From: Rapana venosa
Lineage: Eukaryota; Mollusca; Gastropoda; Neogastropoda; Muricidae
Assembly (NCBI GenBank): GCA_028751875.1
Contig: CM054155.1
Coordinates: 10,143,755-10,207,754, forward strand
Reading direction: 5' to 3'
DNA length: 64,000 nucleotides
Below, one piece after another: positions 34,935-45,600 of this stretch (positions are counted from its first letter, which is position 1; each line of letters opens with the position of its first letter). The notes beneath the pieces are model-generated. The model saw only the letters and a list, made by a program, of their open reading frames with translations. It was not told where the DNA came from and made no database searches. The translations under genes and the position numbers were made by a program.

Positions 34935-35255
34935 CCCCATGAAATATGACCCCATGAAACATGTCCCCCATGAAACATATCCCCCATGAAACATGTCCCC
35001 CATGAAACATATCCCCCATGAAACATGTCCCCCATGAAACATATCCATGAAACATGTCCCCAATGAAACATATCCCCCATGAAACATCCATAAAACATGT
35101 CCCCCATGAAACATATCCATGAAACATGTCCCCCATGAAACATGTCCCCCATGAAAACATGTCCCCCATGAAACATATCCATGAAACATGTCCCCCATGA
35201 AACATATCCATGAAACATGTCCCCCATGAAAACATGTCCCCCATGAAAACATGCC
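34935..35255. repeat. minisatellite of CCCCCATGAAACATGT units, about 18 copies
   Basis: Unit CCCCCATGAAACATGTCC or CATATCC, 16-18 bp, in a two-type pattern. The minus-strand frames (up to 146 codons, MFHGGHVS-like) are repeat artefacts. It begins about 340 bp past the SPPL2 stop, so it is probably transcribed as 3' UTR or lies just after it. Confidence 0.95.
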
Positions 35256-35592
35256 ACACAATTGGCACAAAGCTTTCCAGGACGCATTTCTCAAAAGAGA
35301 ACGTAAGTACCGATATAGCCAAAAGTACTGATCAGACACGGCAACTAACTTACGCGCTCATCATTTTTTTCCCCCTCACAAGCCTTCCACACACACACAC
35401 ACACACACGACATGAAGAGAAAGAAAGTGACCACCGAAGGACACAGTCCGTTGCCACCACAATAGGTTGGAACTATGTTGCTGAACCATTCTCAGTGGAG
35501 TTTCAGTGCCTGGCCTCCTCCTCCTCCTCCTCCTCTCCTGACCACTACACCCAGTGTGTCAGGGCGCGCCTCGTACCTCTGGGCGGTCTCAG

Positions 35593-35727
35593 TCACTGGA
35601 TCAGCTTGTGCCTCTCCGTCGTCGTTTCTTCCTCATCCTCGTTGTCCTTGTCCTCTCCATCGCCGTCAACCCCGCTGGCCGTTGAGGTTTTGGCGGGAGC
35701 GGTGATGTCGTCGTTCTTCTTTGAGCA
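35593..35727 (-). CDS. SPPL2: SPPL2 last coding exon: acidic cytosolic tail and stop
   Basis: The acceptor is TTGACAG/TGCTCAAAG at phase 0, which fits the preceding exon. It encodes 44 residues: SKKNDDITAPAKTSTASG, then DGDGEDKDNEDEEE, then TERHKLIQ and TGA at 35595-35593. The tail is highly acidic and Thr/Ser-rich, as in other SPPL2 cytosolic tails, which vary in sequence. An extra exon between this and 37142 cannot be excluded because tails are poorly conserved. Clear codon bias (GAC, GAG, ACG) contrasts with the flanks. Confidence 0.75.
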   Translation of the reverse strand, partial: CSKKNDDITAPAKTSTASGVDGDGEDKDNEDEEETTTERHKLIQ

Positions 35728-38700
35728 CTGTCAACAACGCACAGTCAGTCACGCCGTCAGTGGTGGTGAACCAACACCAGGTTTCAGAACCGGGTAGCCT
35801 GGTTGGTTAGGGCGTCACGCATATTGCGCTCGTTGATCTGCTGACCCCGGGTTTGAATTCCGTTCAAGGGGAATTTTTTCCCCCCACTGGAGTTAACATC
35901 AGTGCCAACTCCACTCGTTTACCTCCCCCTCCCCCCCAAAAAAAGTCCTTTGGATGAGACTATAAACTGAGGTTCTGTAAGCGAACTCACACAGAAGATC
36001 TTGTGCACGTGTTAAAACCTGTTCCACTTTTCGGATGAGTAGGCCATTGTGTGCTGGTGGGAATGGATGACAACACACACAGAGAAAAAAAAGGAGGTCT
36101 CTGTCAGTGGGACCTTACACTATGTTCAAGAGCAAAACAAAACAAAATAAAAGCACATGAGTACTTATTCCATTATCCTAAAAATAAAATAATAAATGAT
36201 AAATCACACACATGCACACACAACACACATACACACTATTCACATCATATTTGAGTGTCCAATTGCAAAACCTTTTTTCCCCACATCTTGTGAGCAGTCT
36301 CTGGAAACTGTGTTTAAAAATCCAAAATTAGCCTTTGCCATTGTTTAATGCCTATTGAACAGCCCATTAGAATACTTGTTGTTACTTTATACTTGTTTCA
36401 TGTTAACAATTTGTTGAATTTACATTTTACTCATGTTTAAGATTTCCTCCCTTTTAAATGCATGAAAATACCAACACGCATGTTACCTAATCAGTCTTTT
36501 CTCTGTCCATTCCCCTCTCTGTTTTAACTTCCACTACATTTTCCACATTGGGGACGGGACAGCCTGGTGGTTAGCGTGATGTGCTCGTAATATGCTGACC
36601 CTGGTTCAACTCCCGTTCAAGAGGATTTTTCCTCTGGAGTTAACATCAAAGCCAACTCCACTCTCCCCAAAAAGTCCTTTGGATGAGACTATAAACCAAG
36701 GTCCCGTGTGCAGCACACGCAGAACATCTTGCACACATGTTAAAACCCGTTCCGCTTTTCGGAAGAATAGGCCATTGTGTGCCAGTGGGAATGGATGACA
36801 AAACTTCCAAAACTGCATAAACAAGGGCACTGGATGAAAAAAAGCACATGAGTGCTTATTCCATTATCCTTGAAATAAAAGAATAAAATACAAATAAAAC
36901 AACATCCCTCGTCTAATATCACTGAGAGTGAACAGATGTTAAATTGAAGACAACAACAACAACAACACACACACACACCACACACACACACACACACGCA
37001 CACACGCACACACACAAGCAAGTGTTTTGCTTATTCAATGTACTATCTGTAAATAAACATCTGACTCTGACTTTCAACACATGGCATACACCATCCTTTG
37101 CCTTTGACACACTCTACACACACACAATCCTTCCCCCTCACCTGATGACCCCTCCACATGTAGCCTAGCTCTTTCCTGGCCACAGCGATGATCACAGTGG
37201 TCAGCACAGTACACGGCACCAGATACAGCAGAGCTGGCTGACCCGACTTCATCAGGTACAGGGCTGTGCCCGTCAACACCAGACCCACCACATAGGCTGA
37301 AACACCACAACACCACATAGGCTGAAAACACCACCACACCACATAGGCTGAAAACACCACCACACCACATAGGCTGAAACACCACAACACCACATAGGCT
37401 GAAAACACCACACCACATAGGCTGAAACACCACACCACATAGGCTGAAACACCACACCACATAGGCTGAAAACACCACACCATATATAGGCTGAAACACC
37501 ACACCATATATAGGCTGAAACACCACACCACACCATATAGGCTGAAACACCACACCACACAGGCTGAAACACACACACCACACATAGCCGAAACACCATA
37601 CCACATAGGCTGAAAACACCACACCACATAGGCTGAAACAACCACATAGGCTGAAACACCACACCACACAGGCTGAAACACCACCACACCACATAGGCTG
37701 AAACACCACACCACACAGGCTGAAAACGCCACACCACATAGGCTGAAACATCACCACACCACATAGGCTGAAAACACCACACCACATAGGCTGAAACCAC
37801 CACCACACCACATGGCTGAACAACACCACACCACATAGGCTGAAACACCACCACACCACATAGGCTGAAACACCACACACACCACATAGGCTGAAAACAC
37901 AACCACCACACCGCATAGGCTGAAAACACCACCACACCACAAGGCTGAAAACACCACACCACATAGGCTGAAAAACCACACCACATAGGCCGAAACACCA
38001 CATAGGCTGAAAACACCACACCACATAGGCTGAAACACCTACACACCACATAGGCTGAAACACCACACAGGCTGAAACACCACCACACCACATAGGCTGA
38101 AACACCACACCACACAGGCTGAAAACACCACACAAGGCTGAAAAACGCCACACCACATAGGCTGAAACATCACCACACCACATAGGCTGAAAACACCACA
38201 CCACATAGGCTGAAAACACCACCACACCACATAGGCTGAAACACCACCACAACCACACAGGCTGAAACATCACCACACCACATAGGCTGAAAACACCACC
38301 ACACACATAGGCTGAAAACACCACCACACCAATAGGCTGAAACACCACCACACCACATAGGCTGAAACACCACCACACCACATAGGCTGAAACACCACAC
38401 CACATAGACTGAAACACCACCACACATCACTAGGCTGAAAACACCACACCACATAGCTGAAAACACCACCACACCACATAGGCTGAAACATCACACCACA
38501 TAGGCTGAAAACACCACCACACATGGCTGAAACACCACACCACATAGGCTGAAAACACCACATAGGCTGAAAACACCACACCTATAGCTGAAACACACCA
38601 CGTAGGCTGAAACACCACACACCACGTAGGCTGAAACACCACCACACACATAGGCTGAAACACTCATCCACACCACATAGGCTGAAACACCACCACACAG

Positions 38701-41700
38701 GCTGAAAACCACACAGACCACATAGGCTGAAAACACCACACCACATAGGCTGAAAACACCACACCACATAGGCTGAAAACACCACACCACAATGGCTGAA
38801 AACACCACACCACATAGGCTGAAACACCAACACACCACATAGGCTGAAACACCACCACACCACATAGGCTGAAACACCAACCACACCACATAGGCTGAAA
38901 ACCACCACACCACATAGGCTGAAAACACCACACCACATAGGCTGAAAACACCACACCACATAGGCCGAAACACCACACCACATAGGCTGAAAACACCACC
39001 ACACCACATAGGCTGAAACACCTACACCACCACATAGGCTGAAAACACCACACAGGCTGAAACACCACCACACCACATAGGCTGAAACACCACCACACCA
39101 CATAGGCTGAAACACCACACACCACCACAAGGCTGAAAACGCCACACCACATAGGCTGAAACATCACCACACCACATAGGCTGAAAACACCACACCACAT
39201 AGGCTGAAAACACCACCACACCACATAGGCTGAAACACCACCACACCACACAGGCTGAAACACACCACACCACATAGGCTGAAAACCACCACACCACATA
39301 GCTGAAACACCACCACACCACATAGGCTGAAACACCACCACACCACATAGGCTGAAACACCACCACACCACATAGGCTGAAACACCACACCACATAGACT
39401 GAAACACCACACATCACCTAGGCTGAAAACACACACACCACATAGGCTCAAAACACCACCACACCACATAGGCTGAAAACACCACACACCACATAGGCTG
39501 AAAACACCACACACATAGGCTGAAACACCACACCCACATAGGCTGAAAACACCACATAGGCTGAAAACACCACACCAATGCTGAACACACAGTGGCTGAA
39601 AACCACCACACCACATAGGCTGAAAACACCACCACACCACATAGGCTGAAAACACCACCACACCACATAGGCTGAAACATCACACCCCATAGGCTGAAAA
39701 TACCACATAGGCTGAAACACCACACCACACAGGCTGAAACACCACACCACATAGGCTGAACCACCATTCACCCTCTTCCATCTGTTTTTTTCTTCCTCAT
39801 AAACTCCTCCTAGCATTTGGCCCCCATCCTCAACAGTGAGAAAGAGGGCAGATGAAACAGAGGGAGACACTCACTGACTTCTTGTGGAACAGGGAGTGTG
39901 TGGGTGGTGTCAGAAACAGTACAGTGAGTGGTCAACGCTTTATCCTTACTACAGCAGGGGAAAAGTCATTCATAGTGCGCGTGTGTGTGTACATGTCCAT
40001 CATCAGAGAGTGATAGAAAATCCCCAGCCCGCACTGGCGCAAGCGGGCAAACTGGGCATTTACAAACCCATGTGGTTTTCCAAAGCATAACATGCGACAC
40101 TTTACCAATAACATGGTTTTCCAAAGGCATGCTTGACATGTTTCAAACCTGGCTGACCAATTACCAAGTCTGTGGACTTTAAAAAAGTGGCTTTTAAAAC
40201 TGCCTCTGTGACACTTATAAATAAACCGGTGGTTTTCCAACCATACTGCACAATGACAATTAAAGGGTTTCAACCATTCAGGCACTATAAATTAAACAAG
40301 GGTTTCTCAAACCATGTACGAAATACAAGTAAGTGGGTTTCCAAAGCATGTATGCAAACGTATAAATTACTTTGCAGTTTTCTAAACCAACTAAGTACAT
40401 CTTGTTAATAACGTGATTTCCTCAACTCCATGCATGTGACTAAAGTAAATGGAGGTATTTAAAGACATGCTGCAACACAAAAGAACGGAAGGATTTTCCA
40501 AACCAGCAGTCACTAAAATACAAATGCAATTCCAAAACCAATGGTGACCCTTAGTAATGTACGAGTTCCAAAGCGTTCATCACTTAAAAGACCGGGGTTT
40601 TCAAACCCATGGCTGGAATTATAACAGTAAGAGTGGTTTGCAAACCAGCTGCAGACATCTTACCAAAAAATCTGATGTGTAATTTCCAAAGGCTCTGGAC
40701 ACTTAACATAACCTGTCAATTTCAAACCATGCATTATCAATAATATATCAAACGTTAAATTTAATTATTTTTTGTCTAATCATAATTATTTACCAATTCT
40801 CAGAGCTAGAATAATAAAGCATAAGAATTGATTAACATTTTAATTTCATAAGATTTATTCAATCGACAATCAATATAGGCTGCAAACTGAAAATAAATTG
40901 ATAAATTAACACCTTTAAGGTAGACAAGGAAGGACAAGTCACATGGAAAGACTTAGACACCCAACTCCAATCAAGCAGATAAAGGCGCCCATGTGCACCC
41001 CTTGCTTTACTTCCCTGACCCAAGCGGTGCGCCAGTTCCTGGTACAATGGACGACTGTACTAAGGCTGATGGCAATCGAATCCAGCTGAGTCACCTGAAA
41101 GTGGGAGAAACTGCTAACATTGTTCAGGGCAAACACTTACTCAACTAATCTAACGCTTACCGTATCCGTGCCTACCACACCATAACTTTAATCTCCCAGA
41201 TGTAAATTCCTTAACCAATTATATAACAACATTATTATATAATTATTTTTTTAATATTCAAGTAAAATGCTATATACTATTCTACAACAGTTGAATTGAG
41301 TGTGATTGGCAAGTTTCATGGCCTGAGCTGTTTGAGTGTAGTCAAGCAAGTTTAGTGCAACAGCAGACTGTCACACTATTAAACAATACAACTTGTAATA
41401 GGAATACAATGAGTACAACTAACATATCACTCAGACCAAACGGAATAACAATTGTATAAAATAACATTTAAGTAAAGTAAGTCCAATAAAACCTGTCACA
41501 AGGGACTCAACTTCTGTGTGCTAAGCCACTATTGAGGTGACATCCATTCCTTTTCACATGCTCTTACCCCTGACCTAAAGAGGCAGTACACCCACATACA
41601 CAAATGCACGCTAGTAACGGGGACTGTACTGAATCAGCTTGCAAATTGCACATTCCAATTTGCTTTTAGTGTAAATGCTTAACATTGGACTTAGGGGGAA

Positions 41701-42410
41701 CGAAGAATCTGAACCCGAACACCGTCCCGCATACTCCTACATGTTTCACAACCACACAACACAATCACTTATACCCAATGAATCATTCTGTAACCCGTAA
41801 AACCAACATTATATTCTCAAATCATTTATTCAACACAACAACCCAACAACCATTTCCCCACCCAATGCAGACGAATTAGCATTTCACAGCACCCACTGAT
41901 TATGATCCCGAGGTCAAAGCACTTAGTGTAACCAACAGCCACACAGACAGACATCAACACATCTGTACAATACGGAATAAACAGACTTGTACATACAGAC
42001 ATCAACACATCTGTATGCTAAGGAATAAACAAACTTGTACATACAGACATCAATACATCTGAACGCTAAGGAATAAATAGACCTGTCCACAAAGGCATCA
42101 ACATATCTGTGTGCTAAGACATCAACAGATGTACATATAATACACATATCAACACATCCACACCCACAGACATGCAGGCACGCACACACACACGCACACA
42201 TACACAAATGCACACACATATACACACATCATTTTTAGCCAAATAGATCATTACAATTGATGTTTTTGATGTGTTAAATGTCTACATGACTTAAATGGCA
42301 ATAAAATAATCTGAATCTCTCACACACACGCACGCATACTCTTACATGCTCTTACACACACACACAACACACACACACACAACACACACACACACACAAA
42401 CACACACTTA

Positions 42411-42443
<33 letters not shown>

Positions 42444-42618
42444 ACACACACACACACACACACACAACACACACACACACAACACACACACTTACACACA
42501 CACACACACAAACACACACTACACACACACTCACACACACACACACACACACACACACAACACCACTACTACACACACTCACACACATACACACACACAC
42601 ACACTACACTCATACACA

Positions 42619-42665
<47 letters not shown>

Positions 42666-45600
42666 AGACACTGACCAGGCACGATAACATCCCCGTAGCC
42701 CAGGAGGGAATACTTGTCGGCAAAGCACTGAGTCATGGCCCAGGACACAAAGTAGGGCATCTTGAACACCATGGGCATCTGTCACACCAGTCAGTCACTT
42801 CATCACCACACTGATGACCAGCACTGAGTCAACCATGCTACATCATCATCACCATCACCACCATCATCACCATCATCATCACCACACTGATGACCAGCAC
42901 TGAGTCAACCACGCTACATCACCATCACCATCACCACCATCATCACCATCACGGGACAGCCTGGTGGTTAGAGTGAAGCACACTCTGATCTGCTCACCCA
43001 GGTTCGAATCTTGTTCAAGAGGCTTTTCTTTCTGGAGTTAACATCAGTGCAGACTCCGCTCCCCCACCCTCTCCTCCCCTAAAGTCCTTCAGGTGAGACT
43101 ATAAACCGAGGTTCCATGTGTGAATGCACGCAGAACATCTTGCGCACATGTTAAAACCTGTTCTGCTTTTCAGAAGAGTAGGCCATAGCATGCCGGTGGG
43201 AATGGATGACAAAATTGACAAAACTGCATATACATGGGGACTGGATGTAAAAAAAGCATATAAGTACTTATTCCATTATCCTCAAAATAAAAGAATGAAC
43301 AAAAGAGTAAAGAATGAAATAACCTACCATATTCCCCCATCACACACACCCACACACACACACACACTTACACACACATGCACTCATTCCTTTATATAAA
43401 AAATACAAACAAGAGTTACTCTCACACAAACACACATTCTTACACTACACACACTAGCATCACACACACACACATTCTTTTAGATAGATACATAAAAGAA
43501 AATACTACAAACAAGAGTTACTGACCTGTTCCCCCGTCTTGCTGTTACCTCCAGTGGCCACTTTGATCATCACACTCTCTCCGTTCTGACAACAAGAGAC
43601 ACAAGTCTGAATGAATTAAGAATGTATCCTTCATAGAGCACATAAAAAAATATCTACACTCGTATGTGTGACCCCAGCACAGGGAAAAAGCGAAATGTTC
43701 AAGAGAGGGATGTGAATGGGCAGGTGAAGGTAAAGGTGTTCCATAACCTATGTAGTCGTAAGGGAGTTAGGCATCAGAGACCTCAGCTTCTCCAGGGGCC
43801 AGCATATTGAGGGCAGCAACCATCTCCTCTCCCTCGCTGCTTTACCTTCCCTGACCCTAAAGAGGACAGGTACCCATTTACAGCTGGGTGAACTGGCGGA
43901 TTGTACTGAAGCGAAGGTGAGCAGATGGTCACAATGCTGCTTAGCACTGGCTGGGGGAAAGCGAGTGCTCTGACCTCTGAGCTATCCTGTCCCAGAATGG
44001 GCAGGGGGCAGGGACAAAATGATACACGCTCTCTCTTCCTTTCACTCTCTGTGGAGTCATTGGGGCACAGCATTGAGAATATGTTTTAAGTCCTGTCTCT
44101 TGAACAAGTTGGAATCTTGCAGAGTTCATCCCTCTCCAGCTGTAGGGTGCTTGCTTGCTGGCAAACTTTAGGTTTCAAAAACCCACTGAACGCTGACATG
44201 GATTACAGAATCTTCTTATGTACAAATCTGACCTTCTGCATGCACATATTCATGAAGGGGATTAAGGTTAGACACGGGTCTAAAAGGGGCCAAAATCATG
44301 GTTTTTTTTAAGAATAAAAAATTGCTAGATGCAAATATGGAGATTTCCCTGCATTAATTTAAAGAATTTAGGTTGTAAAACATGTCTGAAGAAACAGGTT
44401 TCTTGTACCTGTTATAGATAAAAACACTTAGGAGTTTGAAACATTTAGTTTTGGCAGCCATTTTGGATTGTTTCCATGGCAACAGTGCATAAAGATGAGT
44501 AATTCATAGATTTTTAGCATTTACAAGTGATGCCCTTTCAATGTATGGTACAACTTCTAACATGAGCTTGTAAACAACATTTCTCAGTTTCGACCCCCAT
44601 GTCCCCCCTTAAGGCACTTGCAGATCTCTGCTTTAAACTGACCTGGAGATAGTATAAGTCCCCACCTTTAATTCACCAAGTGCCGCTGCCAAGATTTCAA
44701 CCCATGACATCATGGAACCACAGGACTCAAGTCAAACCCTCTTTTCCTCTCAGCTAGAGCCATAAGCTCACAATCTCCTAAGCAGAAACGTTAACAGTCA
44801 ACCATAAATCTGTCCATCCTTCCTTCACCTATCCCATAGACAGTGGGGGACACCAATGAAGATTTTGCAACCAGCTTCCTCCACTCCCCACCGTCCTTTG
44901 CTTTCCAAAGTAAATTGTTCCACTTAAGGCCAGTCCACTCTCTGATGTTGTCTCCCCATCATCCATGTCCAATTATAGAAACAAAAGGGGATATGGGGGT
45001 TAAAGGTAAAAATTCCACCTGTAATTTCTTTCATTAGCAAAGCTGTGCTCTTCTATCACTTCTACAGGCAGTGTAGGCAAAACTACTTTGTTTTCAATTT
45101 CAGCTCACTTTCTGTTTGCAAATATATCTTTATGACGAAATGTCTGCCTGTCTGATATGCCATACTGTTTCACATTGACTGAACTGTTGATTTGAAATAA
45201 TGAAAAACAAACCCCAAAGCACATGCCATTTTGAGTAAGGAAAATGAAACGAGTTAATCACTACATAAAATTGAAAGAAAGAAAAATGAAAAAATTTTGA
45301 TGGGGCAGTAAACAGATTAACTCCCACATGATCAGAGTTCTGTCACAGTGTTGTGTTTCAAAATCAGGACACACCTGTGAATTGTGTGACACTGTTTCGT
45401 TGGGTGATGGTTTAAACCTCTCCATTGCATACACTTCGCCTACATGGTGAAATGTAGAATTTCTGCAGCCTCTTTTTTTTTTTTTTTAGAGGCCACATCC
45501 TACCTGTCTAGTTGTGCCATGTACCTGGGGTGTTGTGCAGAGATGGAAGATTAAAGATGTCCATTCTGTTACAAATATAAAAGAAACTGGGAAAGAGGAA

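Noticed and set aside
34895..35339. Met/Phe/His/Gly-rich open frames on the minus strand
   Set aside because: Produced by the CCCCCATGAAACATGT array.
36552..36625. Possible tRNA gene (A- and B-box-like sequences)
   Set aside because: Part of the dispersed SINE-B family, with no consistent cloverleaf and a conserved non-tRNA body. Heads at 24634, 30130, 42954 and 52850 were rejected for the same reason.
37074..38423. 449-codon minus-strand open frame and several overlapping ones of 100-290 codons
   Set aside because: They are the three phases of the 22-26 bp acceptor minisatellite plus the SPPL2 exon; no independent coding signal.
41826..42008. Minus-strand peptide with AVGYTKCFDLG as candidate for the missing SPPL2 exon (CHRFD-like)
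   Set aside because: Spacing from GYGD-VP does not fit, no acceptor AG lies at the right place and phase, no good donor follows, and the rest lacks resemblance.
42320..42687. His/Thr or Cys/Val repeat open frames
   Set aside because: Artefacts of the (CA)n tract; the same applies to 52377-52714, 53200-53601 and 31010-31216 outside the real exons.
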